Shown: positions 39,952 to 49,443, counted from the first letter of the stretch. The stretch is DNA of 64,000 bases from Planctomycetota bacterium (GCA_020425605.1 JAGQRH010000015.1:39517-103516); one strand, 5' to 3'. Notes: generated by a model from the letters alone, not told the origin. Program-made: numbers and translations.

Positions 39952-41433
39952 ATGAAAACTCTTATGAACAACCGTAAGTCTCGCAGGGGTGCAATTCTCG
40001 GGGTAGCCATCTTCCTGATGGCGCTTGTCACCATCGCGGGCGGTGCGCTGCTATCCATGTCCGCCATCACCCGACTGAACATCAGCCGGTCCGGCGCGGA
40101 CGTTCGCCTGCTGATCGCGGCCGAGGCGGGGATTGAATCCGTGCGGGGTCGCTTCACGCTGGTTCCGGGTGTGCAGGACAACTGGGACAACCTGATTCCC
40201 ACCAACAACTGGAACAACGTTGGCGGAATGATGGTCATCAACGGCATCAGCGTGCAAGCACAGGCCATGCCCACCGGTTTGGCCGGCGCTACCCAGGCGC
40301 GGATTCGCGCCATCGCTTACGGCTCCGGCAAGAGCCGGGTTGTGGAGTACGTGATCCAGCCCGCGAACTTCGCGGACTACGCCCTCTACTTCGGCTCGCC
40401 AAACACGGTGGGCATTGGCGACAACTTCAAGATGGTCGGCAACTTCTACAGCAAGGGCCACGTCAACCTGAGCAACGGCAGCGGCATCGAGTTCTTTGGC
40501 AACGTCGATACGACGGGCAAAGTCATGAACTACTCCGACTATGCATACAACTTCAAGAAGGGCTTCACCGAGTACGCGCCGGACGTGACCATCCCGCCGG
40601 CCGCTTACGGCCTTGACGTAATGCGCAACGCGGCCGCCGCAACGAACACGCTGTTCTATGGCAACACGCTTTCGATCCAGCTGATCGGCCAGCAGTTCAA
40701 GCGCACCTACGAGTACCGCTACACGGGCACCGGCTACAACTACAAGCACAACGAGTACCAGACCAAGAGCGAAACTCTGAACATCCCGGACAACAGCGTC
40801 ATCTACATCGACAGCAGCAGCCCGCCCGCCGGCGTGGACAGCTACAGCGGCTCCGGCAACCGCGCCAACCAGGCCGCTTTTGGCAGCGTCGACTTGTGGG
40901 GTGTGCTGAGTTATTCGCGTGTAACGGTCGCAGCCGAGGTGGACGTGCAGGTCACCGACAACATCAGCTACCAGTCGCTGTTGAGCCAGCCTGACTACCG
41001 CCGCTTCACGCAGAAGAAGAAGGGCGGTGCACTTGCCTACCGTGAGATGTTGGGCGTGGTTTCGGCCAACGACGTCAACTTCATGACCGCGAACTGGAGC
41101 GCGCTGCCGTCCAGCGCCAAGGTCACGGACAACGCCGGGCTGACGCCCCCGGACACCGGCCACGAGTACTACCAGTACAGCCTCGACGGCGTATACATGG
41201 GCGTGAAGAAGGCCCGCCGCGGCAACAACGCCAGCGGCAACAACAAGGAGCTGTGGGTGTGCGGCGGCATCATCAACGGCGACCATCCAACGACCGAGCT
41301 GTCGAGCAACTTCGACCGCCGCAACTACGACACCGACTACCGCCTTCAGACCACCACCCCGCCCTACTTCCTGAAAGCCTACGGCGAATCCGCCAACATG
41401 ATCGTCGGTACCTGGCGCACCTACGAGCTGTAG
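39952..41433 (+). CDS. PilX-like type IV pilus/T2SS-associated protein
   Basis: The product has 493 residues. A short basic start (SRRGA) leads to one hydrophobic helix at about 14-37 (ILGVAIFLMALVTIAGGALL), then SADVR-type residues and LLIAAEAGIESVRGRF. This is the arrangement of PilX N-terminal proteins, whose helix packs in the pilus or pseudopilus core. The long C-terminal domain is rich in Asn, Tyr, Ser and Gly and looks beta-structured and extracellular. AGGGGGG precedes the ATG. No other pilus gene is adjacent; a secretin lies at 47323-49443. Confidence 0.65.
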   Translation: MKTLMNNRKSRRGAILGVAIFLMALVTIAGGALLSMSAITRLNISRSGADVRLLIAAEAGIESVRGRFTLVPGVQDNWDNLIPTNNWNNVGGMMVINGISVQAQAMPTGLAGATQARIRAIAYGSGKSRVVEYVIQPANFADYALYFGSPNTVGIGDNFKMVGNFYSKGHVNLSNGSGIEFFGNVDTTGKVMNYSDYAYNFKKGFTEYAPDVTIPPAAYGLDVMRNAAAATNTLFYGNTLSIQLIGQQFKRTYEYRYTGTGYNYKHNEYQTKSETLNIPDNSVIYIDSSSPPAGVDSYSGSGNRANQAAFGSVDLWGVLSYSRVTVAAEVDVQVTDNISYQSLLSQPDYRRFTQKKKGGALAYREMLGVVSANDVNFMTANWSALPSSAKVTDNAGLTPPDTGHEYYQYSLDGVYMGVKKARRGNNASGNNKELWVCGGIINGDHPTTELSSNFDRRNYDTDYRLQTTTPPYFLKAYGESANMIVGTWRTYEL

Positions 41434-41458
41434 GGCTTGCCCGAAGCGCAGGTAAACG

Positions 41459-41490
41459 ACAGCGCGCCGGGGAACACCCCGGCGCGCTGT
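41459..41490. terminator. Strong terminator between convergent PilX-like and FG-GAP genes
   Basis: A perfect 14-bp stem (41459-41472 with 41477-41490, loop AACA) lies between the two stop codons. It can serve both strands, although neither flank has a long T-run. Confidence 0.8.
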
Positions 41491-41503
41491 ATTTGGGACG
41501 ACT

Positions 41504-43195
41504 CTAGTTGCCGGTCTTCGGCTCTGCGCCTTTGGCCTTGTACAGCCAGACGTGCCCGCCTGAAACGTAAGGCACCTTGTACTTGGTCAGGCGCTCGTTG
41601 ATCTTGCCCATGTCCTTGTAGTACTTGTCCATGAAGGCCTTGCGCTCGGGCTCGGCCAGCTTGTCGCGCCACAGCTTGGCCTGCTCTTCCTTGCTGAGCG
41701 CCGGGTCGGCGGTCTTGACTGCGGCCTCGTACTCCTCGCGGTACTTGCCGTAGGTCTCGCTGAACGTCTCCTGCAGCTCGGACTGCTCTTTCATGGCCGC
41801 TTTGTAGTCGGCCTTCTCTTCGTCGGTGAGGTCCGTGCGCATCTGGCCGCCGCTGGAGAAGCGGTCGCCGACAATGATGTCCAGGCGCCCGTCACCGTTG
41901 ACGTCCGTGATCCACATCCGCGTGCTGCCGGCCGGACCTGCGGGTTCCTTCGACGCAGTCATCGACTTGAGCAGCTCGAGGTAGTCGTCGCGGTCGCGCA
42001 GCAGGTCCATGTCCGGGTCGCGCTCCATGTGCGCGTAGCCGGTCCAGCCCTTCTCGATTGCCGTCGACAGCGCTTTGATGGTCTTGATGATCTGCTTCTC
42101 CTTCTCGTCGCCTTCCATGGTGGAGGCGCGGCGCGAGTAGGCGCATGCGAGGTGGTAGTAGGCGTCCGGCAACTTCGGCTCGGACTCGATCAACTTCTGG
42201 AACGCCGCTTCGCCTTCATCCACCTTGCCGTGATCGAGCAGGTAGTAGGCATCATTGATGCCCTTGGTGTACTCGACACTGGCACGCGGAGTCTTGGCGC
42301 TCTGGCCCGGGGCGGCGATCAGGGTTCGGAAGGCGCTCAGCGTTGGGGCGGCCGGCTTGTCGCTGCCGGCCGTGTTTTCGGCCCAGATGACCTCGCCGGT
42401 TGAACTGGAGGCCACCAGGTCGAGGTCGCCGTCGCCATCCCAGTCGATCACGAACGGGTCGCTGTGCACGCCGCTGACCTTCAGCGCGTCGCCGTTGGCG
42501 TCCTTGAGCTCAACAGCCTTGGGCTGGAACTTGCCTTTGCCCTCGCCGGTGAACACGAAGAACGTGCCTTTGAAGTTGCCGCTGACGATGTCGAGATCGC
42601 CGTCGCCGTCCCAATCCACAGCGAACGGGCGGGTGCAGATGTTCTCTGTCATCTGGGCGCCGCGGTCATCGAGCTTGCTGTGCACGCACAGCAGTTTGCC
42701 GTCAGTGCCCATCAGCTCAGTCGGCTTCGCGAACTTGCCTTCGCCCAGTCCCTTCAGGACCCAGAATGAGCCGACCATGTCGTCGTGGCCGCTTTGCGAG
42801 TAGCAGCCGGACAGGATGTCGTTGATGCCGTCCGCGTCGAGATCCACTACCTGTGGAGTCGAGCTGGTGCATCACCATACGCCCGGCACGACCGCGTCTT
42901 CGCCGTCGGCCTGCAGGAACTGCTGCTTGGCAAACTTGAGCGTGCCGTCGTCGGACTTCAGGCCCTTGTAGAAGTTGATCTTGCCGCTCTTGAACTGGCC
43001 TACCAGCAGGTCGCGCACGCCGTCGCCGTCGATGTCGGCAAGGCAGGGCGCGGCATAACCCGGCGCCTCGGTCAGGATCGCCTCGCCACCGGCCGTGAGC
43101 AGCTCCGGCGCCTCAAACTCGTATGTCTCGGCGGCGCCCAGCGTCGCCGCGCTTAGTGCGAGGGCGAACGAGCCCAAGCCCAGGATAGCTTTCAT
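41504..43195 (-). CDS. Exported FG-GAP/VCBS-repeat protein with in-frame UGA, candidate selenoprotein
   Basis: Read through one TGA at 42872-42874, a single frame gives 563 residues. The signal peptide (MKAILGLGSFALALSAATLG) precedes beta-propeller-type Asp-rich motifs on both sides of the UGA: ADIDGDGVRDLLVG before it, VDLDADGINDILSG, VDWDGDGDLDIVSG, IDWDGDGDLDLVAS and TDVNGDGRLDIIVG after it. A helical TPR-like insert lies near residues 320-400. The UGA is codon 108, next to Cys109 (V-W-UGA-C-T-S-S-T-P). A SECIS-like hairpin follows. The downstream half alone lacks a signal peptide and a ribosome-binding site, so reinitiation is unlikely. A nonsense mutation or sequencing error remains possible. 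Confidence 0.65.
42841..42874 (-). promoter_or_regulatory. UGA codon plus SECIS-like hairpin
   Basis: Nineteen bases after the UGA (42872-42874) comes a loop AGGTA (42848-42852) on a 5-bp perfect stem (42853-42857 with 42843-42847), extended by two pairs past a bulged C to 42841-42860. Bacterial SECIS elements place a small hairpin with a G near the start of the apical loop at about this distance. In E. coli fdhF the loop starts about 18 bases after the UGA and also contains GGU. Confidence 0.5.
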
Positions 43196-43306
43196 GTGAG
43201 TCCCCTTGATTTCGCACCTTGAAATGCGGCAGCTCGGCTTGCGCCGCGCTGCCAGATGCTAATACGAACAAGGCACCTTTGGGGACTGGATTTTCGATAT
43301 CGGAAT

Positions 43307-44509
43307 CTAGCGCGCCGCCAGCTCCTTCATGAACGCATGCGCTTCGGCACTTACGTTCTCGCCGCTGATGGCCTTGTCGATCATCTGCACGATCTTGACC
43401 ATGTCAGCCTCGACTGCGCCGAGCGTCGTTACCATCGGGCTGCCGACGCGGATGCCGCTGGTTTCAGTCACCGGCAGCGGGTCGTATGGAATGAAGTTCT
43501 TGTTCACGTAGATCGACTGCTCACCGAGCATGCGCTCGATCTCAAGCCCGTTCTTGCCCGTACCAGTGATGTCCACCATCACCATATGATTGTCCGTCCC
43601 GCCGGTGAGCACGCGGTAGCGCTTGGCGTTGATCTCGCTGAACGCCTTGGCCATCGCCTGCGCGTTCTTGATCACCTGCTGGATGTACTTCTTGAACTCG
43701 GGCTTGCTGGCCTCTTCAAGCATCGCCGCCTTGGCCGCGATGATGTGCACCAGCGGCCCGCCCTGGCTGCCGGGGAACACGCCGCGGTCCACCTTGCTGG
43801 CCATTTTGGCCGTGCTCAGGATCATGCCGCCGCGCGGGCCGCGGATGGTCTTGTGGGTGCTCATGGTGACCGTGTCGGCGACCGGCACGGGGCTCTGGTG
43901 TTCGCCGGCCGCGACGAGGCCGCTGATGTGCGCCACGTCGGCCATGAACTTGGCGCCGTGCTCACGGGCGAGCCTTGCCATCGCCGCGAAATCGATCGCG
44001 CGCGGATAACTGCTGGCGCCGGTGACGACGAGTTTGATGTCGCCGTGTTCTTTCAACAGGGAGGTGTATTCATCCATGTCGATCAGGCCGGTGTCCTTGC
44101 TGACGCCGTAGTGGACGAATTTGTAGTACTTGCCGCTCGCATTAAACGGCGCACCGTGGCTCAGGTGACCGCCGTGCTCGAGCTTGAAGGCCAGCACCTT
44201 GTCGCCGGGCTTGATCAGCGCGAGATAGCTGGCGAGATTCGCCTGCGTGCCGCTGTGCGGCTGGACGTTGGCGTGCTCGGCCTTGAACAGGTTCCTGGCG
44301 AGGTCGATCGCGTGCTGCTCGATCTGGTCCGTGAACTCGCAGCCGCCGTACCAGCGCTTGCCGGGGTAGCCTTCGGCGTACTTGTTGGTGAACACCGTGC
44401 CCATGGTGTTCTTCACGTAGTCGCTGACGAAGTTCTCGCTGGCGATCAGGTTGATCGAGTGGGTCTGCCGCTCGCGCTCACGCGAGATCAACTCTTCGAT
44501 GGTAGGCAT
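43307..44509 (-). CDS. glyA: Serine hydroxymethyltransferase
   Basis: The product has 400 residues from the ATG at 44509, preceded by GGGGGA; the upstream in-frame extension is not conserved. Family marks are NLIASENFVSDYV, NVQPHSGTQAN and the PLP-lysine motif TMSTHKTIRGPRGG with Lys220. It interconverts serine and glycine, producing methylene-tetrahydrofolate, and so supplies the folate pool that FolC polyglutamylates. The aminotransferase gene upstream ends ten bases before this start, so the two are likely one transcript. Confidence 0.97.
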   Translation of the reverse strand: MPTIEELISRERERQTHSINLIASENFVSDYVKNTMGTVFTNKYAEGYPGKRWYGGCEFTDQIEQHAIDLARNLFKAEHANVQPHSGTQANLASYLALIKPGDKVLAFKLEHGGHLSHGAPFNASGKYYKFVHYGVSKDTGLIDMDEYTSLLKEHGDIKLVVTGASSYPRAIDFAAMARLAREHGAKFMADVAHISGLVAAGEHQSPVPVADTVTMSTHKTIRGPRGGMILSTAKMASKVDRGVFPGSQGGPLVHIIAAKAAMLEEASKPEFKKYIQQVIKNAQAMAKAFSEINAKRYRVLTGGTDNHMVMVDITGTGKNGLEIERMLGEQSIYVNKNFIPYDPLPVTETSGIRVGSPMVTTLGAVEADMVKIVQMIDKAISGENVSAEAHAFMKELAAR

Positions 44510-44519
44510 GGCATCCCCC

Positions 44520-45659
44520 TCAGATCGCTTCAAACAGGCTTTGCAGGTCGGCACTGGTGTTATACCAGTGCGGTGAAACGCGCAAGATTGAGCCCCGGAC
44601 GCTGACCGCAATCCCCCGCCCCTTCAGGCGCGCCAGCAGGTCTTCACCCGCCAGTTTGCCCGTGCGCCGGATGCTGACGATCTGGCTGCGGCGCTCCTCG
44701 GGCCAGCTTTCGGCCAGCGGCTCATATCCCGCTTGGACGGCGCGTTCGCGCAGCTCAACCGCCAGTTCGGTCACGCGTGCGCCGAGCTTCTCGCGCCCAA
44801 CTTCGTTCTGCAGCTTCATGGCCTCGCGCAGGGCGTAGACCTGCGGCATCGACGTCGCCCCCACCTGGAAGCGCGCTGCGCCGGGCGCCAGTGGCTGCTC
44901 GAGCCAGTTGAAGTCGAATGGTGACTCCACGCTGTATGTACCGAGCGTGTGGGGCGTGAGCCGGTCGAGCGCAAACTCGCGCACGTAGAGCACGCCGATC
45001 GAGTCCAGCCCGTTCAGGAACTTGCGGCTGGCAAAGGTGGCGAACTGGCAGCCGACCTTGTCGATGTCCACGGGCGTGGCACCGATGGCCTGCACCGCGT
45101 CGATCGCGCACAGCACGTTGCGTTTGCCGCACTCGCGGGCCAGCGCGTGCACGTCCATCCGGTAGCCGCTGCGGAAGTCCACCCAGCTTGCGGCTACCAA
45201 CTTCGTCTTGTCGGTGATCGCGGCAATCAAATCTTCGGCCGGCATCGAGCCGTCCTCATGCGGCGGCACCAGCGTGAGTTCCACGCCGCGCCGCTTAAGG
45301 TCAAGCAGCGCGCGGGTCACACCCGGGTAGTCGTCGCGCGGGGCGACGCAATGGTCGCCCGGCTTCCAGTCGATGCCCAGCGCGATGCGCGTGAAGGCGT
45401 CACTGGCATTGGCGAGGAACTGGATCTCGGATTCAGCGGCGCCGACGAACTCCGCGAACTCCTCCTTCGCCCCGTACCAGGTTTCCTCCCACTCGTCCCA
45501 GTTGTTGACGCCGCTGGCGGACAGCCCGTCGATGTAGCCCTTCGCCGCAGCAGCCGCACGCGAGCTGATAGGCCCACGCCACGCATTGTTCAGGTACGCC
45601 CCCGCGCGCGTAACCGGAAACAGCTCATGCCGTTCAGCATCGCTCAATAGTTCGGACAT
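44520..45659 (-). CDS. Class V (NifS/isopenicillin-N epimerase-like) aminotransferase
   Basis: The product has 379 residues. The N-terminus AYLNNAWRGPISSRAAAAAK is typical of the class V fold. Asp187 (CAIDAVQAIGATPVD) pairs with the PLP nitrogen, and Lys213 in FASRKFLNGLDSIGVLYV forms the Schiff base. It lacks the Cys-bearing loop characteristic of cysteine desulfurases, so an epimerase, lyase or transaminase role is more likely. It lies directly upstream of glyA. Confidence 0.85.
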   Translation of the reverse strand: MSELLSDAERHELFPVTRAGAYLNNAWRGPISSRAAAAAKGYIDGLSASGVNNWDEWEETWYGAKEEFAEFVGAAESEIQFLANASDAFTRIALGIDWKPGDHCVAPRDDYPGVTRALLDLKRRGVELTLVPPHEDGSMPAEDLIAAITDKTKLVAASWVDFRSGYRMDVHALARECGKRNVLCAIDAVQAIGATPVDIDKVGCQFATFASRKFLNGLDSIGVLYVREFALDRLTPHTLGTYSVESPFDFNWLEQPLAPGAARFQVGATSMPQVYALREAMKLQNEVGREKLGARVTELAVELRERAVQAGYEPLAESWPEERRSQIVSIRRTGKLAGEDLLARLKGRGIAVSVRGSILRVSPHWYNTSADLQSLFEAI

Positions 45660-45905
45660 GCGGCCGTTATAGCGCGACAGCGGCGCTTATCCATCGCCGC
45701 CGGGTTCGCCAAGGGGATGAACCCCGGCCCGCGCGTGCACGCCCCAAATACTTGGCCCGGCGGGCTGCTTACAAACTTGAATCGCCCCGCAAGGCCTGTT
45801 CCCACGACGAATATTTTGTTGGAACAGGCAACTATCCGGCAACCAGACCGGGACGCACCACCCGCTTGCGGGGGCGGCGCTCGTGTCGCCCCAAGGGAGC
45901 CGGCC

Positions 45906-46085
45906 ATGGCTGGGTTCGGTACTGCGTACAAGATTTTCACCTTCACCAGTTCAATGCCGGCCGAAGTCGTCCTGGCCCAGCATCACGAGATCAACACGCT
46001 GGCCGCCAAGGGCGCGATAATCTCGAAATACGACCATGGCGAAGTGGTCAGCATTGTCGAGTTGAAGGTCGCCGCGGGCAGCTAG
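45906..46085 (+). CDS. Conserved-looking 59-residue protein, unknown
   Basis: The frame starts at the ATG at 45906 after AGGGAG. The protein opens MAGFGTAYKIFTFTSSMPAE and continues as a strand/helix/strand pattern ending KYDHGEVVSIVELKVAAGS. There is no signal peptide or membrane helix. Codon use with G/C third positions fits the genome, and the ribosome-binding site is good, so it is probably expressed. An upstream in-frame extension to 45717 looks non-coding. corA follows on the same strand after 48 bases. Confidence 0.55.
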   Translation: MAGFGTAYKIFTFTSSMPAEVVLAQHHEINTLAAKGAIISKYDHGEVVSIVELKVAAGS

Positions 46086-46133
46086 CGCCACGCGGCCCTA
46101 CTCTCTTGGCGGCAAGCTGACTATGCTTGGGCC

Positions 46134-47231
46134 ATGGGTGAACAAACCGAGATGCGCAGACGCGAGGCCGATGAGAGCGATCGGCGGGCGCCCGTCGGCT
46201 CCGTGCCGGGCACACTGGTCGAAGACGAGAGCGCGCAACCGACCCGCATGCTGGTAGTTGACTACGGGCCGGAGCATATCGAAGAAACCGAGATCACCGA
46301 CCCGTTCAGCCTGCAGAAGTACATCGACAAGCAGTCCGTCACCTGGGTCGATGTCGCGGGCTTCCGTAACATCGGCCAGATCCGACAGCTGGCGCAGATG
46401 CTGGATATCCACCCGCTGTGCCTGGCCGATGCCATCAACGTGCCGCAGCGCGCGAAAGCCGAGGCCTACCCGGACTACCTGTTCATCGTCACCCATGCGC
46501 CCGAGATCGAAGACGGCGGCGCCTGCTACACCGAGCAGGTCAGCGTGTTGTTCGGCGACCACTTCGTGCTGACATTTCAGGAACACCCGCAGGATGACTT
46601 GTTCAAGCCACTACGCGAGCGAATCCGCAGCAAGCGTGGGTTGATCCGCGGCAAGCCTTCAGCGTACCTGGGGTATGCGATCATCGACCGCATCACGGAC
46701 GAGTACTTCCCGATCCTGGACGAGTACGAAGACCGGCTGGACGCGCTTGAGAAGAAGATTCTGGCCGGCGAGCTTGAGGCTGTGGCGGACCTGTACGAGA
46801 TCAAACACCTCGTGTTCGATCTGCGCCGCAGCATTGATACCCACCGCGACAGCCTGAACACGCTGCTGCACCTGAACGTCCCCTATCTGACCGACGAGGT
46901 GAAGCTCTTTCTGCGCGACTGCCACGACCACGCCACCAGCCAGAGCCAGCTGTGCCAGAGCCTGCAGGACTACGCCGTCAGCCTGCGCGAATTGCTCACG
47001 GCCGAGCAGGCCCAGCGCATGAACGAAGTCATGAAAGTTCTGACCATCATGGCCACGATCTTCATGCCGCTCAGCTTCTTCGCCGGCGTGTATGGGATGA
47101 ACTTCGACACCAATAAGCCCGGCAACATGCCGGAACTCGGCATGGCCTACGGCTACTGGATTTACTGGGGCTGCATGGCGGCCGTGGTAATCGCCATGCT
47201 GATCTGGTTCCGCCGCAAGAAGTGGATCTGA
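46134..47231 (+). CDS. corA: CorA-type magnesium/cobalt transporter
   Basis: The product has 365 residues. A long cytoplasmic alpha/beta and coiled region is followed by two C-terminal helices. The selectivity motif YGMNF (Gly321-Met-Asn) ends the first helix, then the loop NKPGNMPELGMAYGY, then the second helix, with a basic tail RRKKWI. These are the defining CorA features. It forms a pentameric inner-membrane channel for Mg2+. A terminator follows. Confidence 0.95.
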   Translation: MGEQTEMRRREADESDRRAPVGSVPGTLVEDESAQPTRMLVVDYGPEHIEETEITDPFSLQKYIDKQSVTWVDVAGFRNIGQIRQLAQMLDIHPLCLADAINVPQRAKAEAYPDYLFIVTHAPEIEDGGACYTEQVSVLFGDHFVLTFQEHPQDDLFKPLRERIRSKRGLIRGKPSAYLGYAIIDRITDEYFPILDEYEDRLDALEKKILAGELEAVADLYEIKHLVFDLRRSIDTHRDSLNTLLHLNVPYLTDEVKLFLRDCHDHATSQSQLCQSLQDYAVSLRELLTAEQAQRMNEVMKVLTIMATIFMPLSFFAGVYGMNFDTNKPGNMPELGMAYGYWIYWGCMAAVVIAMLIWFRRKKWI

Positions 47232-47272
47232 CTTCAACTGCCACACGCCTCGGCGCGATGCAGCCGAATGAC

Positions 47273-47300
47273 AAGGGCCGACTTTCGTCGGCCCTTGATC
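47273..47300. terminator. Terminator between convergent corA and secretin genes
   Basis: A perfect 10-bp stem (47273-47282 with 47287-47296, loop TTTC) lies between the two stops. Confidence 0.75.
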
Positions 47301-47322
47301 GTTCGAGTTTCAATTGGCCCTT

Positions 47323-49443
47323 CTACTTTTCCTTGACCTTCAGGCCCTGGTAGTCGAAGTGGCGGTCGGCCGTGCCTGGCGGCGGGTTGTGGTCCTTGTC
47401 GTAGTCTTCGTAGGCGTCCTTGAAGAATTCGTCCTTCTGGGGCGTACGCATCTTCTTGGTGTCGCTCTCCGCATCGTGGAGCTTCTGGTAGCTGAGCTCC
47501 TTGTAGTCGTCGAAGTTGGCGTCCTTCAGGATCTTCGGGCGCAGGAAGATGTAGAGGTTCGTTCGGCGCTCAACCGTGCGCTGGCTCTTGAACAGCTCAC
47601 CGATCAGCGGGATGTCGCCCAGCAGCGGAATCTTGTTCACGGTCTTGCTGCTGGTGCTGCTCTTGAGACCGCCGACGACAACTGTGCTGCTGTCCGGCAC
47701 GGTCACAAACGTTGTAATCCGGCGGCGCTGGCGGGGTGGTGAGACGCCGGGCGTCGCGCTTTCGCCGGTAAAGTTCGTGATATCGAGGTCGAGCTCAAGC
47801 GTGATGTAGCCGTCCTGGCTGATCTGCGGCGTCACGTTCATGGTGATACCGGCCTCGACAAAGTCTCCGGCCGAAGTGGTCGTACCCTGTCCGGTGCCGA
47901 GGTTGTTCAACTGCACGAGCTGGATTTCCTGCTGGATCTCAATCGTCGCCTGTTCGTTGTCATTCGTGATCAGCATCGGCTGCTGCAGCACGTTGGTGTC
48001 CGCCTGTGTCTTCAGGAAGCGCACCAGCAGCGGGATATCAAACGCCGTACCCTTGTTGAGAGTCAGCAGACCGCCCTGGCCGAAGATCGGGTTACGCCCG
48101 GCGGGTACGCCGCCACCGGTGCCGATCGGCACGCCGGAGCTGTCCACGATTTCGCTGAAGCCGAAGCTGGTTCCAAAGCTGGCACGCGGCTCGGTAGACT
48201 TGTTGGCAAACCCGTCGACCGTCGCCACTTCGACACCGAACTGGAAGTCGTCGTCGTCAGTGACCTCAAGAATGGCCGCCTCAATCATCACCTGCGGGCG
48301 GCGCACATCGAGCTTGTCGATTACCTTCTGGATTTCGTTGTAGTCGTTCGGCGTCGCGATCACGAGCAGGCTGTTGGTGCCCGCGTCCGGCACGATCACC
48401 GGCGCGTTGGCGTCGTTGGCGCCGACCACGCCCGGCTGGCCCGGCACGCCCGGTTGGTTGCTGGGCAGGCCGCTGCCGAGCACGTCATTCAGCACACCGG
48501 AGAGATCTTCGGCCTGCACGTTCTTGCACTGGTAGTAATGGATCTTGCCGCTGGTGCTCGCGCCCGGGATGGGGATGTCCAGCTTGGCGACCAGGTCGCG
48601 CACCAGCTCAATCCCCGCATCGTAGCCCGTGACCATGATGGCGTTGACATAGGGCGCGACTTCAACGCGCACCAGCGTTTCATCATCGGGGCTGCCGGGG
48701 CGGCGCGGAACCGCCTGCAGCAACGCCTGGCGCTGGGTCAGCAGGTTGTTCACGCTGTCCACGAGGTCGGCCGCGTCAATGTTGTCGATGTTGATGACCT
48801 CAAGCCGCGGGCTGCGCGGCGGCTGGTCCATCAACTGGATGATCTGCGCAAGGCGCCGGATGTTGTAGCTGTAGTCCGCAATGATCAGGCTGTTGATGCC
48901 CGCGATCGGGTTCACCACGCCGCCCTGTCGGGTGGTCAGGTTCTGCAGGGCACCGCGGACCGCGTTGGCTTCGGCGTACTTCAGGTTGACAACCAGCGTC
49001 ACAAAGTCGGCCGTGGTGTCTGTCCACTCGGCCAGGTTGTCGAGCAGGACGACGTTGTTGCTCTGGGTAATCGCCTCGGCGGCCGGGATGATCTCGTAGA
49101 ACTTGACCGACTGCTGGCTGTCTTCACCAAACGGGGCGAGGATCAGGCGGAACTGCTTCAGGAACGTCTGCAGCACGCTGAACATGGCCGTCGGTGGCAC
49201 CGGCACGCCTTCGCGTGGGGCCACGATGGTGACGTTGCCGCTGAGTTTCTTGGGGTCATACAGGAACTTGATCTTCTGGTACTCGGCCGTCAGCTGGATC
49301 ATTTCGCTGAGCGGGATGTCTTCCATGACGCCGCGGAGCAGCAATACAGGCTCATCGCCCGCGGCAGGCGCGGGGGCGGGCTGGGCATTGATGGCAGAGG
49401 CGCCCAGCGCGAGGGAGATCAGAAGCAGGAGGATTCTGCGCAT
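47323..49443 (-). CDS. Secretin (GspD/PilQ family)
   Basis: The product has 706 residues with a signal peptide (MRRILLLLISLALGASAINA). N-domains follow: a first ring domain, then NAVRGALQNLT- and VEVAPYVNAIMVTGYDAGIE-type N1/N2 repeats and IVPDAGTNSLLVIATPNDYNE. The secretin core ends with PDSSTVVVGGLKSS and KIPLLGDIPLIGELFKSQRT, then RTNLYIFLRPKIL, which is the family signature. It forms the multimeric outer-membrane gate of type II secretion or type IV pili. The other machinery genes are not beside it, though the PilX-like gene is 6 kb away. GGAG precedes the ATG. Confidence 0.93.
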   Translation of the reverse strand: MRRILLLLISLALGASAINAQPAPAPAAGDEPVLLLRGVMEDIPLSEMIQLTAEYQKIKFLYDPKKLSGNVTIVAPREGVPVPPTAMFSVLQTFLKQFRLILAPFGEDSQQSVKFYEIIPAAEAITQSNNVVLLDNLAEWTDTTADFVTLVVNLKYAEANAVRGALQNLTTRQGGVVNPIAGINSLIIADYSYNIRRLAQIIQLMDQPPRSPRLEVINIDNIDAADLVDSVNNLLTQRQALLQAVPRRPGSPDDETLVRVEVAPYVNAIMVTGYDAGIELVRDLVAKLDIPIPGASTSGKIHYYQCKNVQAEDLSGVLNDVLGSGLPSNQPGVPGQPGVVGANDANAPVIVPDAGTNSLLVIATPNDYNEIQKVIDKLDVRRPQVMIEAAILEVTDDDDFQFGVEVATVDGFANKSTEPRASFGTSFGFSEIVDSSGVPIGTGGGVPAGRNPIFGQGGLLTLNKGTAFDIPLLVRFLKTQADTNVLQQPMLITNDNEQATIEIQQEIQLVQLNNLGTGQGTTTSAGDFVEAGITMNVTPQISQDGYITLELDLDITNFTGESATPGVSPPRQRRRITTFVTVPDSSTVVVGGLKSSTSSKTVNKIPLLGDIPLIGELFKSQRTVERRTNLYIFLRPKILKDANFDDYKELSYQKLHDAESDTKKMRTPQKDEFFKDAYEDYDKDHNPPPGTADRHFDYQGLKVKEK

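Noticed and set aside
40051..41286. 411-codon minus-strand open frame
   Set aside because: It mirrors the PilX-like gene; its translation is Val/Ala/Gly-rich without domains, as expected of antisense GC-rich frames.
42872..43195. Separate 107-codon gene followed by a second gene
   Set aside because: Both parts are in one frame, split a single FG-GAP domain, and the second has no start signal; one gene with a UGA is simpler.
43256..44605. 449-codon + strand open frame
   Set aside because: It lies antisense to glyA, whose PLP motif and length are certain.
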